From the NCBI GenBank assembly GCA_023374045.1, contig CM041778.1:91384978-91448977 (forward strand): a stretch of 64,000 nt of DNA, written 5' to 3'. This DNA comes from Limonium bicolor. Its lineage: Eukaryota; Streptophyta; Magnoliopsida; Caryophyllales; Plumbaginaceae. Below, one piece after another: positions 52,442 to 63,500 of the stretch (its first letter is position 1; the number at the start of each line of letters is the position of its first letter). The position numbers and the translations under genes were made by a program. The notes beneath the pieces were generated by a model. The model ran no database searches, was not told the origin of the DNA, and worked only from the letters and a program-made list of their open reading frames with translations.

Positions 52442-52640
52442 GAACACGAAAGAACATATGTGTAACGTTACGTTCTGAAATTAAGACGTCATGAATAAGT
52501 AACGATGTCGTCACGTAACTTCGTAACAAAATAATAATAATAATAATAATAACATGAAATAATACATAGTCACATAAATATAAGTAAACATATATAACTT
52601 ATTCAAGTAAAAAAAAAGAAAGGAAAAAGGGAGCAAAGAC

Positions 52641-52712
52641 GCTCCCGTTGAGGCTCGAACCCGAGACCTCCCGTACATGTTCGGAGTGCTTAACCGGTGA
52701 GCTGCGCTCAAT
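52641..52712 (-). other. tRNA-like sequence, antisense within the RT-5 5' LTR
   Basis: The minus strand reads CAGCTCACCGGTTAAGCA (A-box-like, one base short of consensus) and GGGTTCGAGCCTC (B-box-like). CTCC and GGAG flank an anticodon-like loop containing CAT. Acceptor strands do not pair. Just beyond it on the same strand, GGGAGC-GTCTTT-GCTCCC forms a hairpin followed by T runs, which could end a Pol III transcript. It aligns with 39482-39555 in RT-3. Confidence 0.65.
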
Positions 52713-52935
52713 TTCAGCAGCTTATACACACCGACTAAAACTAATAGCGATCGACTATCTATACAGAAAGAAGAAAAGAAACAGAAACAAGAGAATCACA
52801 CCATCTCGGTAGCGCAGTTCCTCTTCTCCCTCTGAGTAATCAGACCAAACAGAAAGAAATAGTAGTTACGAGATCCAAACTCCCAGGCGATGGACGTGTT
52901 ATTTATTCAATCGCCCATAACCTCCCCTGTGAAAT

Positions 52936-54067
52936 GTGTCGATGCAGACCTTGTCCCTCCCTGGAATTCACGCATATTCTCAATCCATGCCACCTAAACA
53001 ATCCTCTGTACCACCGTCTAGTGTCGGCACAACAACAAAGAAAACTAACACTAACATATGCATTGATCTACCCGATAACCTGGAACAGAAGAGTATTGCC
53101 TTGGTCTCTGTTAAACACTCAGCGATTCCAACAGGAGCATCAAATTCTGTGTCCTTCTCAAACACCCAGTGCACCATGCCTCTTTGCTCCATCGGTAAGC
53201 TGCAACACAACCGGGAGTTAGCTAGTTCAAAAAAAAAAAAATACCAAACCTTCAACATCTAACTCCTGTCTGTCCCTGTGTGAAATTCCAAAATACCTCG
53301 TAGTTCAGTAAAGGAAAGCAGACCACTGTTCACATTCCCAGGCATCAGAGTGTGTTTCACAAACTCTCACGCCACTGTCATGTGGACTGAAGTTCACCAA
53401 CTCCATCAAACAGCCATATACAGAACACCCTTCATACCCTCTTGTACACCAGTTCTGCAGGAGCAGAAACTCGTGTGATTTCCTTGTTTCCTTTCACACG
53501 CAAGGTAAGTGTGCTAACCGCATGTCTGTCTTTCTCTTTCCACTTCTGTTTCTCTTGTTTTTTGTTCCTTGCCCTGATCAAACCGCCACTCCCTCTCAAC
53601 TCTCTACTGTTCTTCACAAGGCTTGCATGCTAACTGCTGATAAGGCCGTGGGTAATCATACAACTAACCCCCCTTCAAGAACAGCCCAGGTGAGACCATG
53701 AGTTCCAAGAAAAAAAATATCTAGCTGTTTCTACTTTTCCTACTCTTCTCTTTTTCGGGTCTGGGATTCACTGATGTTTAGCTAATCTCCTTTCCTACCT
53801 TTGCTTGCCTTCACCTGGAAATATGTAGCCGTGAAGAGTGCATCAACATTTCCACCAACAACAGCTCCACTTCTGTTTCAACAAGACAGACACACATCAG
53901 CTGGTAAGTTTCCCACCAGTCTTACAACCTGCTACCCTCCTCTTTTCTTTTTGAGACTGATCTGTGAAAGAAAAAAAGCTGTCTCAGCTGTTGAGTGCCT
54001 AAGGAACTGAAGTCCCACATTTTGGCAATAGAATAGCCAAGGAGAACCTACCAAGTTACCAACTGGT
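52936..54067 (+). other. Exon-like region with ordered splice signals inside the RT-5 LTR
   Basis: Donor-like sites are ATCG/GTAAGC (53195), CAAG/GTAAGT (53515), CCAG/GTGAGA (53690), GCTG/GTAAGT (53904) and ACTG/GTGAGT (54066). Acceptor-like sites after pyrimidine-rich stretches are CTTCACAAG (ends 53620), ATATGTAG (53828) and GTCTCAG (53987). They would define introns of 106, 139 and 84 bases and exons of 69, 75 and 78 bases. A 108-codon open frame (52936-53262) covers the first part but is frameshifted in the 3' LTR. No known domain. The last intron and exon have counterparts in RT-3. Confidence 0.4.
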
Positions 54068-54325
54068 GAGTTATGCCTAAACTGATTTCTAGATCAGAAA
54101 ACAAAAGAAAAAAAAAGAAAAGACCAAACTACCAAATCTGATAAACATATCAAATCTGTAGCATGAAGTCTCAGTGCACTAGATATCCTGATGTTGTTTC
54201 AAATTGCTAATACATTTGTAACCTCATGCATGCACCTGACTGTGGTTGATACGTGAGGATATGGAAGAAAGAAAAAGAAAACAGAAACAGATGACAGTTT
54301 AACAACAGACAGAAACCAGTATATC

Positions 54326-56470
54326 TGTGTTATAGTCTTTTCTGAGATTCTATTTCTGTAACTTCAATGATGTTGTTGGGGTCTGTTGGAATTTAAAGAC
54401 CGTCGCACACTAAACCACTCGAATTAGTAACGAGAGGAAGTGGAAACCTAATTCAATAAGAAAACCGATAATAAAAGAACAGTTATCAGTTTCATAACCT
54501 CAGTTCAGTTTCAGTTCTGAAACTTTTGCCTCAGTAAAAGTTTCGGTGAGTCTAACAGGTTACTTTGGGATTGTCTTAGAGCTAGGACTGTAATTGATCA
54601 CATAACTAGGTACTGAAACAGTTGAAGAAAATTAAGAAGTATATTAAATAACACACAGCAAAACAGAAATGAGTTATATCACGTGGTGTTATCAGTTTTT
54701 TTTTCCTATTTAGTGTTTGTTACAAAAAAGGAGTCTCTGTATAGTGGTTTTCAGTAGCTTTACCTGGGTTGTCTTGGGTTTTTTTTAGTGATTAAAACCG
54801 TGTCCAACCTATGGGTAAATAACTAAGCGAGTTGGTGAAACTAGGAAATGGATTGGATAACAGAAAACCCACCAACAGAAGAGAAGTCACAGCAGAGTTC
54901 ACTTTCTGTTTCAGTGGTTGAATTCAGTTTCAGGTTTCTGTCATTTCGGGTCTGCTTTGGGGATTAAAACTGTATCAAGATACTTAACTAAGTAGCTAGG
55001 TTATCGAGTGAGAGGGAAAACAAAAGAAAGAATACCCTGATCTGTAACAGAAGGAAAACAATAACAGCAAAGAATGCATCAGTCATATTTCAGTCTCTGA
55101 AATTTTTACCTCTGTAGCAGCTCCTGTAAGTTGAACAAGTTTATTGAGTTGATTCTAAGTTAGAATATAGCTAGAATTTTTACTTAAACAAGTGAGTACC
55201 TTGGGATGAATTGAGAGATAGATTTATGGGCTGACAGAAAGAGAACAAGAGAGTTATCAGTTTTCAGTTTCCCATTACAGACTTGTGTTTCTGTTTCATT
55301 TTTCAGTTTCGTGAGGTTCTTTACAGAGGAGCAGGTAAATGATTATTGTTGTGAAGTTTTGGGTTTAAAATATAGATGAGACACATAACTGAGTAAGAAG
55401 TGCATAGGGGAAAGATTAGTGACAGTCGGGTGAGAGACAAAATGGAATAAAAGGGCTGATAACATAATGTGGTGCTACAGTTTAAGGGTTGGTTTCTGAA
55501 AGTTTTCCTCTGTATGATTATGTGACAGTGAGCTGTTTGGGGTTGGTTACGAATTTAAACTGGGGTATAATGTCATATATAGGTAAGCACCTTGGGAGAG
55601 ATTGAAAGACAGAATTATGATTACACAGAAAAGAATCAGGGAGAAGGCATCTGATTTCATGGTTTCAAGTTTCAGTTTCTGATTTCCTTTTCGTACCTGT
55701 TCTGTATAACAGATCACTGAGGTGTTAGTAGTGCTATGAGTCTTAGGTATGAACTAGGAACAATGTTAAAGGTAAATTAAGTTGACAGAATCATGTGAGA
55801 ATTTAGGTACCAAGCAACTGATGAAAAACAGAAGGGAAAAAGGAAATACACAGTTGTTGGTTTTCAGAGTTTTAGCCTTCTTGTTTCTGTATGATGGGTT
55901 TCCAGAGGTATTGATGGAGTTGTTTTGGGCTGGGATTTAGTTTGAGACTACCTAATATACTTAGTTAACTTGGCAAGCAACTTGGGAAACGTTGGAAAAC
56001 AGATTAGAGAATGAACCGATGGTTAAAAAGGAGGAGATACTTAAGCTATGTTTCAGGTTTCCCATAACAGTGCTACCTCTGTAGAACTATCACCCAGTAG
56101 GTATAAGGGGTTTTAATGGCTTATGTATGAAATTATAATCTAGCTAACACCCACAACTAGTGGGGTAAACACTACAGAAAAGAAACAAACATAAACTAAA
56201 CCAACTAGCAACAGAACCAAGAGGGAATGTGTAGCTTGTGCTTCAGTTCAGTAATGTTAGAGCTTCTGTATAACGGTGTTACTAGGGTGTTATAAGTGTG
56301 TTCCTAGTCTGGAAATGAACTCAAATAATAGCTAATGAACATAACTAGGATACCAAAACATGTGGGGAAAGTTGTACCTCAATTGCTACATTAAAGACGA
56401 AGTTAGTTTAAGGTATTACAAAGGGCTCGCGTTTCAGATTTTTGAAACTTTTGTATTTCTGTATAAATGA
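54326..56470. repeat. Degenerate tandem array, roughly 190-bp units, in the RT-5 LTR
   Basis: A recurring TTTC(A)GTTTCTG...CCTCTGTATAAC block appears near 54352, 54530, 54730, 54930, 55107, 55273, 55500, 55688, 55868, 56069, 56260 and 56446. It is followed each time by a GTTTGGGATT-like block, an AACTAAGTNGGTAA block and a purine-rich GAAAGAAAACAG stretch. Spacing is 166-227 bp. This is the reverse-complement equivalent of the RT-3 array at 36041-38560. Confidence 0.7.
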
Positions 56471-57489
56471 GCTCTAAGGGTATCCTAGGATCTATAATAC
56501 CATTATACAAGTGTTAAATACTACTCACCTATTTACCTAAGGAAGGAATACACATTAGATAATCATATATATGTTACACAAACTTGTTACATAATTATCT
56601 CTTTAAAACGCCCTAAGACATTAACTAAGGAAAAAAGGGCTTGATTAACATGTATAAAGATATGAACTATCCTAGGAGTAAGTTAAGCCCAGGATTAGTG
56701 CATGTGAACTTCCAAGAGTCAATCTAAACTAAGCATGTAACAACATGCCTAAGGAGTAACATACGATATAAAGTGTCGTCACATAAAATAATGAACTGAC
56801 ACATTGTCTTAATTAACTTTAGGATCGTAGCGTGCTTCGTCAGGGACTCCGAGTGGGAGACAACCCGAACTAGCGAAAAAGGTATGGACATGTGTGGTTC
56901 GTATGTTGCCGTGTTACACGGCTTGTGTGCTGTGTGCCTTGTGTTTGACAATGACTCTAAGACTAAAGCATGAAATTGGATTGCTTGCCTATCTTGCCTA
57001 TGTGATTGTTATATTGTTGTGGCATATTACTTGCGCGCACACAGTAGTTTAGTCCCTTTCGCGTTATGGAACTTTGAGATGAGACTCAACGAACTATGTA
57101 AACAAAGAAACTACATAGAGGGAAAACTATACGAGAACTACTACGAATTATGAAAACAAAGAAAACGCTATAAGGGGAACGCCTCTCTAAACCATTGAGG
57201 ACTACCATGACACCCACTATGGTGTCTATGCTTTAATGATAATGAAGAGCAAGTCTCCTTTGGTGAGACATGACGAACCACGTAGACAAACAAAAGAACT
57301 ATACAAAGAGACAATCCTCTCTAACTATAGAGGACCGCTAATGATACCCACTATGGTGTCGAGATTATAATGAGAACGAAACGAGAAGTACCAACTGTGA
57401 AACATGAGGATAACCCGGGAAGACGACATCTCGGGCCGCGCGGTATGAATGATCGGGAGTTGGTATCTGCATCAGATCCTTCGCCCTTC

Positions 57490-57716
57490 TGTGTGAAGCA
57501 CATCCCGGAGTCCAGAGGTGACTTCCGCTTCCTTGACCCTGGGTGTCGGGAATGGGGGAGTGACAAGTTGGTGAAGCATATCCCAGAGTCCAGAGGTGAC
57601 TACCGCTTCCTTGACCTTGGGTGTCGGGAATGGGGGAGTGACAAATTGGTGAAGCTTATCCTGGAGTCTAGAGGTGACTACCGCTTCCTTGACCCTGGGT
57701 GTCGGGAATGGGGGAC
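57490..57716. repeat. Three 78-bp tandem repeats in the RT-5 LTR
   Basis: AGAGGTGACTNCCGCTTCCT cores recur at exactly 78-bp intervals (57513, 57591 and 57669). Because 78 is a multiple of three, open frames run through on both strands (57370-57777 plus, 57472-57936 minus), giving a 26-residue periodic peptide. I regard these frames as by-products. The array sits where RT-3 has its unrelated 53-bp repeats. Confidence 0.9.
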
Positions 57717-58762
57717 TAGCTATGGAGGAGACGTCCTCCAACGTGCGGTGATAAAAGAATTCACAAATAATCCTTAAAGAAACAAGGAACGAATAACACC
57801 TACATAATAAAAGCTCGGGATCTAATCTATATCCCCTGACTCGGTGCCAGAGAATAGAGGAAAACATGTGTAACGAAACCAAGCAAATAAAACACTCACA
57901 AATGTGATCATTTAAGAAACAAGGAATGAATAGCACCTACATTATAAAGTCTCGGGATCTAACCTACATCCCCCGGACTCGGTGCCAGAGAAGAAAGGAA
58001 AACATATGTAATGAGAACAAGATAACAATACGCAATCTCTTGAATGATCCCATAGCGAGGATCGACGGTATAATGTACCTACGCACACATCCCATAATTA
58101 CCTGTCTGATGTTGCTACACTAGCAGCTTATTGTGCTGGACTGCGTGTTTGACATTGTTATGCTACTGGCAAGTTGTGCTTGGTTGCTTATTGATATTGC
58201 TGTGCTACTTGCAAGATGTGCTTGGTTGCTTGCTGATATTGCTATGCTACCGTTGAGTGTGTATGATCTCATGATGTACTGATGTGTGCTTTACTGCTTT
58301 AATATAGCATGTAAAATGACTTAATAATATTCGACCAAGTAGTCGTGTGGCCCGGTAACATGCGGGCTTCACACGTTCATACTCGGCATAGTTTTGCTGA
58401 GTCCTTTATTTTTTACAGGTGACCATCTGCAACGTGACGGAGCGTAGGTGGTATGACTACCATGGGGGTAGTCCACATGGCAAGACCTTTAAGTAGTACG
58501 CTTTCTTATGTATGGGTTTGGTGTTTAAGTTATCAACTATACTGTAGTCGCTCGGTACTTGGGTTGTACTTTATGTTGTATTTGGACTTCGTTAAGGTTG
58601 GACTTCCAGTCATTCAGACCGTAACTTGGTGTTAGTAATGAGGACTGTCAACCACGTGGGTGGTTGGCGTCTGTAGCACCCGAATAGAGTAGGAACCGCT
58701 GCGTAGACATCTCATGTTACCATTAGGCGCGTCGTTTGATTGTTGGACATTATTCGGGGGTG

Positions 58763-58782
58763 TTACAGAAAGTGGTCAGAGC
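58763..58782 (+). promoter_or_regulatory. RT-5 primer-binding site with a two-base deletion
   Basis: After the LTR end the sequence reads GAAAGTGGTCAGAGCG, where RT-3 and RT-4 have TGGTATCAGAGC. The AT pair in the middle of the iMet-tRNA complement is missing, which should weaken priming and suggests this copy is impaired. Confidence 0.8.
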
Positions 58783-58963
58783 GTAGTTGCGCTATGATGA
58801 CTGGAACAGAGAAGTACCGAGAATAGGAAAATATAAATTTGGGAAACGGGGTTAAGGGTTAGTAATGGGAGGCATGACCTTACCAGTTAAAACCGCCAGC
58901 AAGGGCGATAATAACTTGCAGTAAGTTCTTGTGAATTTTCTAAGCTAACAACGACATTTTCAG

Positions 58964-60052
58964 ATGTCTGGACGCCGAGGACGAGGCCGTGGCCACATGG
59001 AGTAGGATAGCATGGCTGCAGGGCAGACCATAGCGGAGATAGTAGCAGCAGCCCTAGGTCACATGGGTTTCCAGCCAGGAGCCCAGCAGGCACCACCGCC
59101 ACCACAGTCTCACCCACCCAGGGAGACAAACTGGGTGAAGAGCTTAGCAGACCTTCGACCAGCTGAGTTCCGAGGAGAACCAGACCCCACCTACCTAGAG
59201 AACTACATCAGCAGCCTAGAGACCGCCTTCGACACTTTGAATGTTCCAGCAGAGGCTAAGGTCAGACTCGCAGCCTATTACCTACGAGAGTCAGCGAGCG
59301 ATTGGTGGAAACTTGTGAAGGATGCTTACCTAGCCGACCCCACATTTGGGTGGGATGCTTACACTGCGTTGCTGAGGGCCAAGTACTACCCCGCCCACCT
59401 CCGGACCAAGAAGCGAGTTGAGCTAGACACCCTGAGGCAGACCGAGGGGATGACCGTAGACCAATACTACTCGGCGTTCACTGCTCTACTTCGTGTACTT
59501 CCAGGCTTGGGATATTCAAATGAGATCTTAGTGGAGCGTTTCTATGGTGGACTGAATCACCGTATCAGATATGGCATGGGGCCCAGTCGTTACGCCACGA
59601 TCCAGGTTGAACTTGAACAATGAATTTGAATTAACTATTATATGGTGACGAGTTTCACTAAACCCTAGCATGCACAGGACTGCTATCATGCAGCATCCCA
59701 GGTCGAGATCACTGTTCAGATGCGGGATGAGGAATTTGCTAAGAAGATGAAGGAGAAAGATGAAGATTCGGAGGACCGTAAACAGAAGAGTGCGGACGAG
59801 AATGAGCGTTACCCGAACAGGAAACGTGGGAGATACCATGGGAACAAGCCTAAGGGGTCTGAAGCCGGCCCGAGCGAAAGTCCCGGGCGCCGATTTAAAT
59901 GTAGACGATGCTCGAAGAACCACCCCGGAGTTGACTGCCAGGGCAAACCGGTAGAGTGCTTTTACTGCAAGAAGACAGGGCACAGGGCCTTTGAGTGCTT
60001 CGCGAACCCCGAGAGCAAGAGTTACAGGCCCGGTTATAGGGCGGGAGGCTAG
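58964..60052 (+). pseudogene. gag: gag of RT-5 (Ty3/gypsy-type capsid plus two CCHC knuckles)
   Basis: The frame opens at ATG 58964 with an Arg/Gly-rich start, meets a TAG at 59003-59005, and resumes in the same frame from ATG 59012. The retrotransposon gag domain follows: FRGEPDP, an SASDWWKLV helix, then KKRVELDTLRQTEGMTVDQY, the conserved core of plant Ty3/gypsy Gag. A TGA at 59621 ends the first block, and the same frame reopens before 59720. The C-terminal part is highly charged and ends with two zinc knuckles, CX2CX3HX4C and CX2CX4HX4C, about 20 residues apart. Gag assembles the virus-like particle and binds element RNA. The gap between blocks is a 96-base segment bounded by GT and AG. 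The early TAG alone would remove the first 14 residues unless the second ATG is used. Confidence 0.88.
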
Positions 60053-60133
60053 TCCTAGAAGCCACATGAGAAATAGAGGATAAAAGGAAAACTATGTACC
60101 TGTATCTTCTCATCGATGTTTCGACTTAGTGTA

Positions 60134-60172
60134 GGGTACGGGGGCGTACCCCTCTTTTAAGGGGGGTAAGCG
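60134..60172 (+). promoter_or_regulatory. RT-5 internal polypurine tract with upstream hairpin
   Basis: A hairpin with arms GGGTACG and CGTACCC around GGGG (60134-60151) is followed by TTTTAAGGGGGGTAAGCG. It lies about 420 bp upstream of the terminal tract. Confidence 0.7.
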
Positions 60173-60559
60173 CGTTTTGTTTGGGATGTGTGTTGATTTA
60201 GTATGATGTATTCCTACAACCACTCGTGGTTGGTTAGTAGGTTTGTGTGATTGGATTGCGTGTGAAAATGTGATGTACACTAGGTATGAATGAATGTGTG
60301 TGCCATGGGTTGCACTCTAGCATGTTGTATGCTCTGTATGAATGAATCTTGTGTGTCTTGACTGGCACCTTAGCATGTTATATACAGTGCTAACATTTTG
60401 GTTTACCATGAGTACTCATGTGAAGCCACTGATGTGGAATGGTGCTTAGAAGCACTGAGTATTTTAAGTATGAACTTAATCCGTTATGTATCGTGAATGA
60501 AAGCGGGACTGGATCCCTATGATTACCAGGAGTAGAAAATTTAAGTTAAGGAAGTAAGA

Positions 60560-60593
60560 CTTCGGGATGAAGTCTCCTTTAAGGGGGGTAAGC
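60560..60593 (+). promoter_or_regulatory. RT-5 terminal polypurine tract with upstream hairpin
   Basis: AGACTTC-GGGAT-GAAGTCT precedes TTTAAGGGGGGTAAGC, which abuts the 3' LTR start TGAAATACCCCT. This is the expected plus-strand primer. Confidence 0.88.
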
Positions 60594-63500
60594 TGAAATA
60601 CCCCTAAATATTAAACGTATAAAATCATAAAACGTTTTATAATATGGACATAAAATAACGTACGAACAATTAAATCTAGTACATATATATATATATATGT
60701 ACGAACACGAAAGAACATATGTGTAACGTTACGTTATGAAATTAAGACGTCGTGAATAAGTAACGATGTCGTCACGTAACTTCGTAACAAAATAATAATA
60801 ATAACAACATGAAATAATACATAGTCACATAAATATAAGTAAACATATATAACTTATTCAAGTAAAAAAAAGAAAGGAAAAAGGGAGCAAAGACGCTCCC
60901 GTTGAGGCTCGAACCCGAGACCTCCCGTACATGTTCGGAGTGCTTAACCGGGTGAGCTGCGCTCAATTTCAGCAGCTTATACACACCGACTAAAACTAAT
61001 AGCGATCGACTATCTATACAGAAAGAAGAAAAGAAACAGAAACAAGAGAATCACACCATCTCGGTAGCGCAGTTCCTCTTCTCCCCTCGATGAGTAATCA
61101 GACCAAACAGAAAGAAATAGTAGTTACGAGATCCAAACTCCCAGGCGATGGACGTGTTATTTATTCAATCGCCCATAACCTCCCCTGTGAAATGTGTCGA
61201 TGCAGACCTTGTCCCTCCCTAGAATTCACGCATATTCTCAATCCATGCCACCTAAACAATCCTCTGTACCACCGTCTAGTGTCGGCACAACAGCAAAGAA
61301 AACTAACACTAACATATGCATTGATCTACCCGATAACCTGGAACAGAAGAGTATTGCCTTGGTCTCTGTTAAAACACTCAGCGATTCCAACAGGAGCATC
61401 AAATTCTGTGTCCTTCTCAAACACCCAGTGCACCATGCCTCTTTGCTCCATCGGTAAGATGCAACACAACCGGGAGTTAGCTAGTTCAAAAAAAAAACAG
61501 ACCAAACCTTCAACATCCACCCCTGTCTGTCCCTGTGTGAAATTCAAAAATACCTCGTAGTTCAGTAAAGGATAAAGCAGACCACTGTTTCACATTCCCA
61601 GGCATCAGAGTGTGTTTTCACAAACTCTCACGCCACTGTCATGTGGACTGAAGTTCACCAACTCCATCAAACAGTCATATACAGAACACCATTCATTCCC
61701 TCTTGTACACCAGTTCTGCAGAAGCAGAAACTCGTGTGATTTCCTTGTTTCCTTTCACACGCATGGTAAGTGCGCTAACCGCATGGTCTGTCTTTCTTTC
61801 TTTCCACTTCTGTTTCTCTTGTTTTTTGTTCCTTACCCCTGATCAAACCGCCACTCCCTCTAACTCTCTGCTGTTCTTTACAAGGCTTGCATGCTAACTG
61901 CTGATAAGGCCGTGGGGTAATCATACAACTAACTCCCCTTCAAGAACAGCCCAGGTGAGACCATGAGTTCCAAGAAAAAAATAATCTAGCTGTTTCTACT
62001 TTTTCCTCCTCTTCTGTTTCGGGTCTGGGATTCACTGATGTTTAGCTAATCTCCTTCCCTACCTTTGCTTGCCTTCACCTGGAAATATGTAGCCGTGAAG
62101 AGTGCATCAACATTTCCACCAACAACAGCTCCACTTCTGTTTCAACAAGACAGACACACATCAGCTGGTAAGTTTCCCACCAGTCTTACAACCTGCTACC
62201 CTCCTCTTTTCTTTCGAGACTGATCTGTGAAAGAAAAAAAAACTGTCTCAGCTGTTGAGTGCCTAAGGAACTGAAGTCCCACATTTTGGCAAGAGAATAG
62301 CCAAGGAGAACCTGCCAAGTTACCAACTGGTGAGTTATGCCTAAACTGATTTCTAGATCAGAAAACAGAAAGAAAAAAAAAGAAAAGACCAAACCTACCA
62401 AATCTGATAAACATATCAAATCTGTAGCATGAAGTCTCAGTGCACTAGATATCCTGGGGTTGTTTCAAATTGCTAATACATTTGTAACCTCATGCATGCA
62501 CCTGACTGTGGTTGATACGTGAGGATATGGAAGAAAGAAAAGAAACAGAAACAGATGACAGTTTAACAGAACAAAAACTAGTATATCTGTGTTATAGTCT
62601 TTTCTGAGATTCTATTTCTGCAACTTCAATGATGTTGTTGGGGTCTGTTGGAATTTAAAGACCATCACACACTAAACCACTCGAATTAGTAACGAGAGGA
62701 AGTGGAAACCTAATTCAATAAGAAACCGATAATAAAAGAACAGTTATCAGTTTCATAACCTCAGTTCAGTTTCAGTTCTGAAACTTTTGCCTCAGTAAAA
62801 GTTTCGGTGAGTCTAACCGGTTACTTTGGGATTGTCTTAGAGCTAGGACTGTAATTGATCACATAACTAGGTAACTGAAACAGTTGAAGAAAATTAAGAA
62901 GTATATTAAATAACAGCAGCAAAACAGAAATGTGTTATATCAGGTGGTGTTATCTGTTTTTTTCCTATTTAGTGTTTGTTACAACAAAGGAGTCTCGGTA
63001 TAGTGGTTTTCAGTAGCTTTACCTGGGTTGTCTTGGGTTGTTTTAGTGATTAAAACCGTGTCCAACCTATGGGTAAATAACTAAGCGAGTTGGGTGAAAC
63101 TAGGAAATGGATTGGATAACAGAAAACCCACCAACAGAAGAGAAGTCACAGCAGAGTTTACTTTCTGTTTCAGTGGTTGAATTCAGTTTCAGGTTTCTGT
63201 CATTTGGGGTCTGCTTTGGGGATTAAAACTGTATCAAGACACTTAACTAAGTAGCTAGGTTTGAGTGAGAGAGGGAATCAGTAAGAAAACAGAAACCCTG
63301 ATCTGTAACAGAAGGAAAACATAACAGCAAAGAATGCATCATTCATATTTCAGTCTCTGAAATTTTTACCTCTGTAGCAGCTCCTGTAAGTTGAACAAGT
63401 TTTTGAGCTGATTCTAAGTTAGAATATAGCTAGAATTTTTACTTAAACAAGTGAGTACCTTGGGATGAATTGAGAGATAGATTTATGGGCTGACAGAAAG

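Larger units (their letters stand above)
52317..58767 (+). repeat. RT-5 5' LTR, complete, 6.45 kb
   Basis: In order it holds an AT microsatellite (about 52403-52438), a TAA microsatellite (52532-52550), the antisense tRNA-like sequence (52641-52712), an exon-like region with several splice-like signals (52930-54067), a degenerate array of roughly 190-bp units (54326-56470), a 15-base palindrome (56908-56922), 78-bp repeats (57490-57716), a duplicated block of about 130 bp (57772-57885 and 57908-58020), a hairpin (about 58380-58403) and an acceptor-like TTTTTTACAG (58410-58419). Confidence 0.9.

Noticed and set aside
52936..53262. 108-codon protein gene in the RT-5 LTR
   Set aside because: The frame is broken by single-base indels in the 3' LTR copy and has no counterpart I could see in RT-3; no known domain.
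57370..57936. 135- and 154-codon open frames on opposite strands
   Set aside because: Produced by a 78-bp tandem repeat whose period is a multiple of three.
59528..60113. Minus-strand open frames opposite gag
   Set aside because: Shadows of the gag reading frame; the plus strand carries the recognisable capsid core and zinc knuckles.
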